DNA of 6,374 nucleotides from an uncultured Erysipelotrichaceae bacterium (GTDB lineage: Bacteria; Bacillota_I; Bacilli_A; Erysipelotrichales; Erysipelotrichaceae), in assembly GCA_902784015.1 (NCBI GenBank), contig CACZTC010000092.1, positions 1 through 6,374 on the forward strand, written 5' to 3'. The notes under the pieces are model-generated. The model saw only the letters and a program-made list of their open reading frames with translations, made no database searches and had not been told where the DNA came from. The position numbers and the translations under genes were made by a program. Shown here in pieces: positions 1-6,117 of this stretch; within the stretch, counting starts at the first letter, position 1, and the number at the start of each line of letters is the position of its first letter.

Positions 1-28
1 TTACTTTAATAATTAGGCCTAAAAGTAC

Positions 29-57
29 TTGCAAAAAGATAAAATGTGGCATATATT
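29..57 (+). promoter_or_regulatory. Possible sigma-A-type promoter of nrdD
   Basis: A TTGCAA box at 29-34 (4 of 6 matches to TTGACA) and a TATATT box at 52-57 (5 of 6 to TATAAT) are separated by 17 nt. Transcription would begin near position 64 and give a leader of about 70 nt before nrdD. The match is moderate and the region is AT-rich, so chance similarity is possible. No better pair was found in the first 132 nt. Confidence 0.4.
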
Positions 58-73
58 AGTTATTGCATAGAAA

Positions 74-91
74 TAGTTGGATTTCCAACTA
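74..91. promoter_or_regulatory. 18-nt dyad in the nrdD leader, candidate operator
   Basis: The arms TAGTTGGA (74-81) and TCCAACTA (84-91) are perfect reverse complements around a TT centre. The dyad lies just downstream of the predicted start of transcription, where a bound repressor would block nrdD. It does not resemble the NrdR box (ACACWATATATWGTGT-like) or an FNR site (TTGAT-N4-ATCAA), so the factor is unknown. As RNA it could form a short tight hairpin, but no T-run follows, so it is not a terminator. Confidence 0.4.
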
Positions 92-132
92 ATTCCTATA
101 TACAAGAATATTTTTGATAAAAGAGGTGGCTT

Positions 133-2337
133 ATGAATGTAATTAAGAGAAGTGGTGAAGAAGTTGTTTTTGATTCTAGTAAAATCGAAAATGCGGTAAG
201 AAAGGCAAATGCGGCAACAGATCCTAGTAATCGTGTTGAAGATGATTTCATCTTAGAGATTACTAATCGTGTAGTAGAAAAATGTAATTCTTTAAATCGT
301 GCTGTATCAGTTGAAGAGATTCAAGATATGGTCGAAAACGAATTGATGAGTTCGCAAATATTCCAAGTAGCTCGTAACTATATTACTTATCGTTATGAAA
401 GAGCTCTTGTGCGTAAAGCTAATACTACTGATAAACAGATTCTTTCTTTAATCGGAAGATCTAATGAAGAAGCTAAGCAAGAAAATTCAAATAAGAACCC
501 AACTGTTAATAGTACACAACGTGACTATATGGCAGGTGAAGTATCTAAAGATATCACAAGACGTTTCTTATTACCTGCAGATATTTATGAAGCACATGAT
601 AAAGGTATTATTCACTTCCATGATTCAGATTATTTTGCACAACCTATGTATAACTGTTGCTTAGTTAACTTAGAAGATATGTTACAAAATGGGACAGTTA
701 TTTCTGAAACAATGATTGAAAAGCCACATAGTTTTGCGACAGCTTGTAATATTGCCACACAAATTATTGCCCAAGTAGCTAGTAACCAATATGGTGGACA
801 AACGGTAACTCTATCTCATTTAGCACCATTTGTAGATATAAGCCGTCAAAAATATAGAAAACAAGTTGCTGAAGAATTTGAAAGTACTGGTATAGAAACT
901 GATGCAGAAAAAATTAATGCTGTAGCAGAAAAAAGATTACGTGAAGAAATTAAGCGTGGTATTCAAACAATCCAATATCAAATCATCACTCTTATGACAA
1001 CTAATGGCCAAGCACCTTTTGTAACTATCTATATGTATTTAGATGAAGTGGATGAAGGTCAAATAAGAGATGATTTAGCATTATGCATTGAAGAAATGCT
1101 CAAGCAAAGAATGCAAGGTGTAAAAAATGAAAAAGGCGTATGGATTACACCAGCTTTCCCAAAACTTATTTATGTATTAGATGAAGACAATGTTGAAGAA
1201 GGCAGTAAATATTATGATCTAACAAAATTAGCTGCTGAATGTACAGCTAAACGTATGGTTCCTGACTATATCTCAGCTAAATTAATGAGAGAATTAAAAG
1301 GGGATGTTTATGGATGCATGGGTTGTCGCTCATTCTTAACTCCTGATCGTTTCACTGATACTGGAACATTTGGTAACCCTGCGCACGCACTCAACTATAA
1401 AGAAGGTCAACATAAATATTATGGTCGCTTCAATCAAGGTGTTGTTACTTTAAACCTAGTTGATATTGCATGTTCAAGCGAAGGCGATATGGATAAATTC
1501 TGGGAAATCATGAATGAAAGATTAGATCTATGTCATAGAGCTCTTCAAATTAGACATAATCGTTTAAAAGGTACACCAAGTGATGTGGCACCAATCCTCT
1601 GGCAAAATGGTGCTATCGCTAGACTTGAAAAAGGCGAAGTAATAGATCCATTACTATATAATGGCTATTCAACAATTTCTTTAGGTTATGCAGGCTTAGC
1701 TGAATGCGTATATCGTATGTTAGGAGAAAGCCACACAAGCGAAGAAGGAAGAAAATTCGGCTTAGAAGTAATGCAAGCGATGAACGATGCATGCTTAAAG
1801 TGGAAGAAAGAAGAAAACATAGACTATTCTGTTTATGGAACACCAATTGAATCTACTACATATAAGTTTGCGAAATGCTTACAAGAAAGATTTGGAGTAA
1901 TCCCACATGTAACAGATAAGAACTATATCACTAACTCTTATCATGTACATGTAACAGAAGAAATAGATGCTTTTGATAAATTATCTAAAGAATCTAAATT
2001 CCAACAATTATCGCCAGGTGGAGCAATATCTTATGTTGAAGTTCCTAATATGCAAAATAATATTCCTGCTGTATTAGAATTAATGAAACATATCTATAAC
2101 ACAATTCTATATGCAGAATTAAATACTAAGAGTGATTATTGCCAGGTATGTGGCTATGATGGTGAAATTGAAATCAAAGAAGATGATAATAAAAAACTAA
2201 TATGGCAATGTCCAAATTGCGGTAATACTGATCAAAACAAAATGAATGTAGCACGTCGTACTTGTGGTTATATTGGTACTCAATATTGGAACCAAGGCAG
2301 AACACAAGAAATCAAAGAAAGAGTATTACATCTATAA
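133..2337 (+). CDS. nrdD: Anaerobic (class III) ribonucleoside-triphosphate reductase NrdD
   Basis: Reduces ribonucleoside triphosphates to deoxyribonucleoside triphosphates in the cytoplasm with a glycyl radical that is destroyed by oxygen. The 734 aa are close to the usual 700-740 aa. Residues 1 to about 92 form an ATP-cone (MNVIKRSGEE start), the allosteric nucleotide-binding module that regulates overall activity. The catalytic ten-strand barrel follows. Cys175 (in YNCCL) and Cys398 (in CMGCRSF, 395-401) sit where T4 NrdD has its active-site Cys79 and Cys290, the latter being the thiyl radical site. The C-terminus carries a zinc ribbon with Cys670, Cys673, Cys693 and Cys696 (two CxxC pairs), then the glycyl radical motif RRTCGYIG with Gly712 as the radical residue. 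The start has a GAGGTG Shine-Dalgarno at 123-128 and begins exactly where the ATP-cone begins. All key residues are present, so it should be functional. Radical formation requires NrdG, encoded just downstream. Confidence 0.97.
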   Translation: MNVIKRSGEEVVFDSSKIENAVRKANAATDPSNRVEDDFILEITNRVVEKCNSLNRAVSVEEIQDMVENELMSSQIFQVARNYITYRYERALVRKANTTDKQILSLIGRSNEEAKQENSNKNPTVNSTQRDYMAGEVSKDITRRFLLPADIYEAHDKGIIHFHDSDYFAQPMYNCCLVNLEDMLQNGTVISETMIEKPHSFATACNIATQIIAQVASNQYGGQTVTLSHLAPFVDISRQKYRKQVAEEFESTGIETDAEKINAVAEKRLREEIKRGIQTIQYQIITLMTTNGQAPFVTIYMYLDEVDEGQIRDDLALCIEEMLKQRMQGVKNEKGVWITPAFPKLIYVLDEDNVEEGSKYYDLTKLAAECTAKRMVPDYISAKLMRELKGDVYGCMGCRSFLTPDRFTDTGTFGNPAHALNYKEGQHKYYGRFNQGVVTLNLVDIACSSEGDMDKFWEIMNERLDLCHRALQIRHNRLKGTPSDVAPILWQNGAIARLEKGEVIDPLLYNGYSTISLGYAGLAECVYRMLGESHTSEEGRKFGLEVMQAMNDACLKWKKEENIDYSVYGTPIESTTYKFAKCLQERFGVIPHVTDKNYITNSYHVHVTEEIDAFDKLSKESKFQQLSPGGAISYVEVPNMQNNIPAVLELMKHIYNTILYAELNTKSDYCQVCGYDGEIEIKEDDNKKLIWQCPNCGNTDQNKMNVARRTCGYIGTQYWNQGRTQEIKERVLHL

Positions 2338-2374
2338 TCTTAGTGCTATAAGCAGAGATTACTATAGTTAAATG

Positions 2375-2401
2375 AATAAGACCTGCTAAGCAGGTCTTAT
2401 T
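2375..2401 (+). terminator. 12-bp hairpin between nrdD and nrdG (terminator or attenuator)
   Basis: Arms 2375-2386 and 2390-2401 pair perfectly over 12 bp (GC-rich core GACCTGC/GCAGGTC) around a TAA loop. The 3' side is U-rich but broken (TTATTATTTA), not a clean T-run. It may therefore terminate only partly, letting some transcripts continue into nrdG, or it may stabilise the nrdD mRNA 3' end. The nrdG ribosome-binding site starts 6 nt after the stem. No separate nrdG promoter is evident, which favours partial read-through. Confidence 0.7.
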
Positions 2402-2421
2402 ATTTAGGGAGAAGGGACAAT

Positions 2422-2946
2422 ATGTATTACGGAAATATAAAAAAACATGATATCGCTAATGGTGAAGGAGTTAGAGTAACTTTATTTGTATCTGGTTGTC
2501 GTGTTAAATGTGAAGGCTGCTTTCAAGCACAAACACAAGACTTCAATTATGGTCAAGAATATACAAAAGAAACAGAAGAAGAAATTATTGAAGCTCTTAA
2601 AGATGAACATACTAAAGGTTTAACCTTACTTGGGGGAGAACCATTTGAACCAGAGAATCAAGAAGTATTAATACATTTATTAAGAAGAGTAAAAAAAGAA
2701 TTGCCCGATAAGAATATATGGAGTTGGACTGGTTATATATATGATAAAGATCTAATTCCTGGAGGTAGGAAATATACAGAATATACTGATGAGATGATAT
2801 CTTATCTTGATATTCTAGTTGATGGCCCTTTTGTGCTCGCTAAAAGAAATCTAGCTTTATCATTTAGAGGCTCAGAAAATCAAAGAGTGATCAATATGAA
2901 AGAGACACTTAAAAAAGGAGAAGTAGTCATTTATATTGAAAAATAA
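2422..2946 (+). CDS. nrdG: Anaerobic ribonucleotide reductase activating protein NrdG
   Basis: Radical-SAM activase that uses a [4Fe-4S] cluster to cleave S-adenosylmethionine and abstract a hydrogen from NrdD, creating the glycyl radical (Gly712 in the neighbouring NrdD). The cluster-binding motif is Cys26-x3-Cys30-x2-Cys33, at the same positions I recall for E. coli NrdG. The SAM-contacting GGEPF motif lies at 71-75. The 174 aa are typical of Bacillota NrdG and slightly longer than the roughly 154 aa E. coli protein. The residue pair after the third cysteine is Phe-Gln, where most relatives have Tyr/Phe-Asn, which is a mild variant. Start: a strong GGGAGAAGGG Shine-Dalgarno at 2407-2416 ends 5 nt before the ATG. 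The gene lies 84 nt after nrdD on the same strand, separated from it by a stable hairpin, and is probably co-transcribed with it by read-through. Confidence 0.96.
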   Translation: MYYGNIKKHDIANGEGVRVTLFVSGCRVKCEGCFQAQTQDFNYGQEYTKETEEEIIEALKDEHTKGLTLLGGEPFEPENQEVLIHLLRRVKKELPDKNIWSWTGYIYDKDLIPGGRKYTEYTDEMISYLDILVDGPFVLAKRNLALSFRGSENQRVINMKETLKKGEVVIYIEK

Positions 2947-2951
2947 TAAAC

Positions 2952-2997
2952 AAAATATTACTATCCAAACTTATATATGGCATTAGTAATATTTTTT
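2952..2997 (+). terminator. Rho-independent terminator after nrdG
   Basis: Arms 2952-2963 (AAAATATTACTA) and 2984-2995 (TAGTAATATTTT) are perfectly complementary over 12 bp. The 20-nt loop contains a further CCA/TGG pairing (2965-2967 with 2978-2980). Six T's (2992-2997) follow, partly inside the 3' arm. The stem is AT-rich, so termination may be incomplete. It marks the end of the nrdDG unit. Confidence 0.6.
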
Positions 2998-3035
2998 ATG
3001 TTAATATTCAATAAGATAGTTTTGAGGGGAATAAA

Positions 3036-4280
3036 ATGTCTGATATAAATGAGAAAGCTTTTGATGAAATCATTTTAGACCAAGAGTTGGATTTAAATAA
3101 TTCAGCAGTATATTTTGCATTAGCTAAATGTTATAAAGAAGGAAAAGGCGTTGAAGAAAATTTAGCTCTTTCTGATTTTTTTGAAAGAGTGGGAGAAACT
3201 TTAAATAATAAAGCCACGAATAGTTTTTTGGCATCCACAAAAGAAGCAGATGCTTTGGATATAGATAATTCTGAAATGGTAGAAGAAGAGGAATTGACTA
3301 TCCCTCCAATCATCAATAATCCTTTTAATGAAGAAGAGAATATTAATATTAGTTTTTATCAAGATGCACATGAAAATACAAAGAATAAAATAATCGAAGA
3401 AGCTACTTTACAATATCAAGAAGAATTAAAGAAAGATGATGATATTAATATTGAGGAAGATGAAGATATATCATTAACAGATGAAAAAGATATTAGATTT
3501 GAAGAAATAGAAGAAGTAAAAGAAAAAGAAGATACTTTTGAAGAAGTAGAAGAAATTGAAAATGAGGATATTCCTATTTTTGAAGAAGAAAACGAAGAAG
3601 ATATTTTGGCTATTCCTGAAGAGAGTATTGTTGAAGATATTGATATTAAATCAATTGATAGTAAAGAAGTAATAGATGCTAAAAAACAATATGAGGAAGC
3701 TTTAAGCCTAATTGATGATGATAAATATAATGATGCTTTAGTTATCTTAAAGAATATAGTAAAAGATGATAAATGTAATGAAGAAATCAAAGCTCGAACA
3801 TTATTCATTTTAGCTTTAGCTTATCCAGATGCTAATTATCCAAAAGAAGCTGTAGATATAGCTTGGAAGAATTCTGAAGAAGAATATTCTCGTAGTTTCT
3901 TAGAATATTATTATGCTAATGAATGTGATGAAGAAGCTAAAAAAGCATTATCTCATGAACAATTAAAATATTTGAATATGGTAGAAGATAGTGAAGTTGA
4001 AGAGGAACCTTCTTTAGAAGTACCTGAACTGTTTGAAAAAAGAGAAGTTGAAGTCGATGATGAATTACCATCTTTTGAAATAGATGAAGAAGAGAATAAA
4101 GAAACAGAATTTGAAGATGAAGAATTAAATGAGAATATTAAAAAAATAGAAGAAGCAGTAAATGAAGATACTGGCTCAACTTCAATTCTTCATGAGACAG
4201 CTAAATTAGAAAAATTAATTCTTGATGATGAAGAATTAGATCTTGAAGAATTGGAAAGCTTAAGAAAATTTGTAGAATAA
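3036..4280 (+). CDS. Highly acidic protein with Sel1-like and TPR-like helical repeats, function unknown
   Basis: A 414-aa protein that I cannot assign to a named family. Residues about 21-54 read as one Sel1-like repeat (ALAKCYKEGKGVEENLALS, with the typical Y..G.GV..N spacing). Residues about 70-213 are a low-complexity acidic linker: by hand count 121-213 holds 42 Asp/Glu and only 8 Lys/Arg in 93 residues. Residues about 214-315 look like paired TPR-type helices (DAKKQYEEALSLIDDDKYND, then a second ALAYPDANYPKEAVDIAW unit). The C-terminal 100 residues are acidic again and end in a short predicted helix. There is no signal peptide or membrane segment, so it is probably cytoplasmic. Sel1 and TPR repeats usually bind other proteins, so a scaffold or adaptor role is possible but unproven. 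The start has a GAGGGGA Shine-Dalgarno at 3024-3030, 5 nt before the ATG. The gene follows the nrdG terminator by 38 nt. No convincing separate promoter is visible, so transcription by read-through or from a weak AT-rich promoter is open. Codon use (GAA, GAT, AAA) matches the neighbours and gives no sign of transfer. Confidence 0.85.
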   Translation: MSDINEKAFDEIILDQELDLNNSAVYFALAKCYKEGKGVEENLALSDFFERVGETLNNKATNSFLASTKEADALDIDNSEMVEEEELTIPPIINNPFNEEENINISFYQDAHENTKNKIIEEATLQYQEELKKDDDINIEEDEDISLTDEKDIRFEEIEEVKEKEDTFEEVEEIENEDIPIFEEENEEDILAIPEESIVEDIDIKSIDSKEVIDAKKQYEEALSLIDDDKYNDALVILKNIVKDDKCNEEIKARTLFILALAYPDANYPKEAVDIAWKNSEEEYSRSFLEYYYANECDEEAKKALSHEQLKYLNMVEDSEVEEEPSLEVPELFEKREVEVDDELPSFEIDEEENKETEFEDEELNENIKKIEEAVNEDTGSTSILHETAKLEKLILDDEELDLEELESLRKFVE

Positions 4281-4307
4281 AAGGTAATTATTGAAATTAC
4301 CTTTTTT
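4279..4307. terminator. Shared bidirectional terminator between convergent genes
   Basis: Arms 4279-4289 (AAAAGGTAATT) and 4295-4305 (AATTACCTTTT) pair over 11 bp around a 5-nt loop. On the plus strand a run of six T's (4302-4307) gives a classical Rho-independent terminator for the acidic-protein gene. On the minus strand the stem is followed by TTTTATTC, enough for weaker termination of the BtpA-family gene. The structure overlaps the last two bases of the plus-strand stop codon and the first two listed bases (4306-4307) of the minus-strand stop codon. Confidence 0.85.
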
Positions 4308-5145
4308 ATAGCGACTCACGATATTTTTTAACAACAGCCATGAATTCTTTGACTCTATCTTCGTCAACTGGATTTTCAAATATTCCATCTATTTTGAAAG
4401 TAGTAGCTGCTACAGCCCCATCACTTACTTCTAATTGATGCACAATATTATCTTTATTAGTACCTGTATTACATAAGATAGGTGTTTTCTTAACCACTTT
4501 TTTAACTTGGCTTAAAACCTGCGTATCAGTCTCGCTTCCAGCTGTTAAACCAGATACACATATTGCATCAGGTCGACAATTAAATTCAGTTGTTTTAGCT
4601 ATCTCAGCGATATTTCTGTCAGCTAAATATTTGGCAGCTTCTGGAACTATGTTATATAACATCTTAATATCATCTCCGCCAATTCTATGTCTATGCCTAG
4701 CGGTTTTGCCTGGATCAGTATTCCAAATCCCAAAGTCAGATGCATAAACACCAGATATTATTTCTCTAATGAACTTTCCATTAACTGCTTTAGCAAGATC
4801 TAATGAAGCTATAGGATCCCATAAACAATTAATGCCATAAGGTATACTAATTTCATTTTTGATTTGTCCAATAATAAAAGCCATAGCGGCTAAAGTTATA
4901 GGTTCTACTTTAGTAAGATAAGGTAAAGAAAATTCATTGGAAAACATTATTCCATCAACTCCTCCATTTTCTAAAGCGATAATATCTTTTCTGGCAGCTT
5001 CAACTACTTTTTCTATGCCACCTTCTTCATCATAATAAGGATCGCCAGGAAGAGGTAATAAATGACACATCGCAATAATAGGCTTTTTTACTTTAAATAA
5101 ATCTTCCATCCAATTATTATTATCTTCATAAAAATCTAATGACAT
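4306..5145 (-). CDS. BtpA/SgcQ-family TIM-barrel protein
   Basis: A 279-aa member of the BtpA/SgcQ family (COG0434-type), a predicted phosphate-binding TIM barrel whose reaction is not established. The founding member, cyanobacterial BtpA, affects photosystem I stability. E. coli SgcQ lies in a cryptic sugar-PTS cluster, and many Bacillota homologues sit beside sugar catabolism genes. Family signatures seen are IIAMCHLLPLPGDP (23-36), GGVDGIMFSNEF (61-72), CVSGLTAG (196-203), NTGTN (226-230) and DGAVAATTFK (242-251); the last ones form a plausible phosphate-binding end of the barrel. The start at 5145 has a GGAGGG Shine-Dalgarno (minus strand, 5156-5161) 10 nt upstream. A second Met at residue 13 matches the usual family N-terminus better but lacks a ribosome site. 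The gene diverges from a DeoR-type repressor gene and has its own promoter next to an inverted repeat, so control by that repressor is likely. Soluble and cytoplasmic by appearance. Confidence 0.93.
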   Translation of the reverse strand: MSLDFYEDNNNWMEDLFKVKKPIIAMCHLLPLPGDPYYDEEGGIEKVVEAARKDIIALENGGVDGIMFSNEFSLPYLTKVEPITLAAMAFIIGQIKNEISIPYGINCLWDPIASLDLAKAVNGKFIREIISGVYASDFGIWNTDPGKTARHRHRIGGDDIKMLYNIVPEAAKYLADRNIAEIAKTTEFNCRPDAICVSGLTAGSETDTQVLSQVKKVVKKTPILCNTGTNKDNIVHQLEVSDGAVAATTFKIDGIFENPVDEDRVKEFMAVVKKYRESL

Positions 5146-5178
5146 AATATTCGTACCCTCCTATATATATACAATTAA

Positions 5179-5207
5179 ATGATAATTTTAATAAATAATA
5201 TTCTCAA
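5179..5207 (-). promoter_or_regulatory. Promoter of the BtpA-family gene
   Basis: Read on the minus strand, TTGAGA (5202-5207) matches the -35 consensus at 5 of 6 bases. TATCAT (5179-5184) matches the -10 at 5 of 6, with an optimal 17-nt spacer. Transcription would start near 5172, leaving a leader of roughly 27 nt that contains the GGAGGG ribosome site. The -35 box touches the inverted repeat at 5207-5229, a position suited to repression or activation. Confidence 0.65.
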
Positions 5208-5229
5208 TGATTATTATTTAAATAATCAT
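5207..5229. promoter_or_regulatory. Inverted repeat, candidate DeoR-type operator
   Basis: ATGATTATT (5207-5215) and its exact reverse complement AATAATCAT (5221-5229) flank a 5-nt centre, giving 9-bp arms. The site borders the -35 box of the minus-strand promoter. The same 9-mer recurs at 5283-5291 before the regulator gene, which supports a specific binding site. The extreme AT content of the region weakens the statistical case. Confidence 0.5.
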
Positions 5230-5234
5230 AAATC

Positions 5235-5251
5235 ATATGAATCATTCATAT
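5235..5251. promoter_or_regulatory. Second inverted repeat in the divergent intergenic region
   Basis: ATATGAA (5235-5241) and TTCATAT (5245-5251) are reverse complements around TCA. The short word AATCAT also occurs in tandem at 5224-5229, 5231-5236 and 5240-5245, so this dyad overlaps a small direct-repeat series contiguous with the 5207-5229 palindrome. It may be an auxiliary operator or a chance product of AT-rich sequence. Confidence 0.3.
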
Positions 5252-5261
5252 ATTTAATATA

Positions 5262-5291
5262 TTGATTAATTATATTATTTTTATGATTATT
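5262..5291 (+). promoter_or_regulatory. Weak promoter and operator half-site before the DeoR gene
   Basis: TTGATT (5262-5267) and GATTAT (5285-5290) are 17 nt apart, each matching the sigma-A consensus at 4 of 6 positions. Transcription would begin near 5297. A third exact copy of ATGATTATT (5283-5291) covers the putative -10, as expected for autorepression. A start near 5297 would exclude the ATG at 5294 as the translation start. Confidence 0.35.
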
Positions 5292-5323
5292 AAATGAATG
5301 ATATTATAAAAAAGGTAATAAAT

Positions 5324-5329
5324 GGTGAT
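5324..5329 (+). promoter_or_regulatory. Ribosome-binding site that decides the DeoR start
   Basis: GGTGAT at 5324-5329 pairs with the AUCACC segment near the 3' end of 16S rRNA and lies 6 nt before the ATG at 5336. The in-frame ATG at 5294 has only T-rich sequence upstream and no such site. This favours the 258-aa form of the regulator. Confidence 0.6.
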
Positions 5330-5335
5330 TATTAT

Positions 5336-6112
5336 ATGAAGGTAAGTAAAAATATAGTCGATAAAAGAAGAGAAGAAGTCATGAAAGCTATTCAAGAGAA
5401 TAATTTTATGACTGTTGAAGATTTAGCTAAGAAGTTTAATGTCTCTGAAGTAACAATAAGAAGAGATTTACAATATTGGGAAGATAAAGGGGCAATTGAT
5501 AGAAAATATGGTGGAGCATCTTTATTACAAGCTTTTATTGATGAAGATGAAGCAGAATATGAAAGATTTAGATATATGAAAAGTATAGCTAAAAGAGCTG
5601 CTTCTTTTGTGGAAGAAGGAGATGTTTTATTTATCAATTCTAGTATGACTGCTTTAATGACAATGAATTATATCAAAGATAAACATGTAACTATTGTTAC
5701 TAATAATGCACGAGCAATAAATTATGATCCTGATGCGAAGATAACAGTTTTATTGACTGGCGGTGAAGTAAGATATCCTAAAAAATCAATAACTGGTGGT
5801 ATAGCTTTACAAACATTAAATGGAATTATTGCGGATAAATGCATCATTGGCTGTAGTGGCTTAACTAAAGATGGCGTTAGTACTGGTTACCATAAAGAAA
5901 CAATGGTTAATAAATTAATGATTCAAAGAACTAAAGGCGCAAAATTATTACTATGCGATCATACTAAAGTTGGTTTAACATTTTCTTTTGAATATTCTAA
6001 TTATGATGATATAGATTGTCTTATAACTGATATAAAAACAGATAAAGAAATCCTCGAATATATTGAGGATAAACATAAAATAGAAATAATAACAGTAGAA
6101 CCAATAAAATAA
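5336..6112 (+). CDS. DeoR-family transcriptional repressor of sugar metabolism
   Basis: A 258-aa regulator with the two-domain layout of the DeoR family. The N-terminal winged helix-turn-helix occupies residues about 9-62, with the signature TVEDLAKKFNVSEVTIRRDL (26-45) and a wing ending in KYGGA. The C-terminal DeoRC sensor domain runs from about residue 75 to 235 and contains GDVLFINSSMT (95-105), LTGGEVRYPKKSITGG, IIGCSGLTKDGVST and LLCDHTKVG. DeoR proteins usually bind a phosphorylated sugar intermediate through this domain and then leave DNA. The usual D-S-G-T/S-T-T effector motif reads N-S-S-M-T here (101-105). From memory, UlaR also has Asn at this position, which would fit a sugar acid or pentose-type effector, but this is inference. 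The ATG at 5336 is preferred over an in-frame ATG at 5294 because of the GGTGAT ribosome site; the longer form would be 272 aa. The gene diverges from the BtpA-family gene and is probably autoregulated. Confidence 0.93.
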   Translation: MKVSKNIVDKRREEVMKAIQENNFMTVEDLAKKFNVSEVTIRRDLQYWEDKGAIDRKYGGASLLQAFIDEDEAEYERFRYMKSIAKRAASFVEEGDVLFINSSMTALMTMNYIKDKHVTIVTNNARAINYDPDAKITVLLTGGEVRYPKKSITGGIALQTLNGIIADKCIIGCSGLTKDGVSTGYHKETMVNKLMIQRTKGAKLLLCDHTKVGLTFSFEYSNYDDIDCLITDIKTDKEILEYIEDKHKIEIITVEPIK

Positions 6113-6117
6113 TATTG

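Noticed and set aside
2..27. TTAGGCCTAA palindrome (13-22) with flanking TACTT/AAGTA pairing, as a terminator of an upstream gene
   Set aside because: No T-run follows, the outer and inner pairings are separated by unpaired bases on one side only, and the upstream gene is not in the window.
1..132. NrdR box upstream of nrdD
   Set aside because: I looked for paired ACACWATATATWGTGT-like sites and found none with convincing similarity.
464..664. Short frames overlapping larger genes, at 464-664 (+), 1619-1846 (-), 3131-3316 (-) and 5392-5637 (-)
   Set aside because: Each lies inside a well-supported gene in another frame, shows no family motif and lacks a clear ribosome site.
3416..3808. Open frame of 130 codons on the minus strand, very rich in serine
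   Set aside because: It is the antisense reading of the GAA/GAT-rich acidic linker (TTC and ATC-type complements give Ser, Phe and Ile). It has no ribosome site or family resemblance.
5146..5335. A riboswitch or small RNA gene in the longest intergenic region
   Set aside because: The region is almost entirely A and T, with no conserved aptamer-like GC helices. Promoter and operator elements explain it better.
5294..5338. ATG at 5294 as the start of the DeoR gene
   Set aside because: It has no Shine-Dalgarno, and the extra 14 residues are not typical of the family. The ATG at 5336 has GGTGAT at good spacing.
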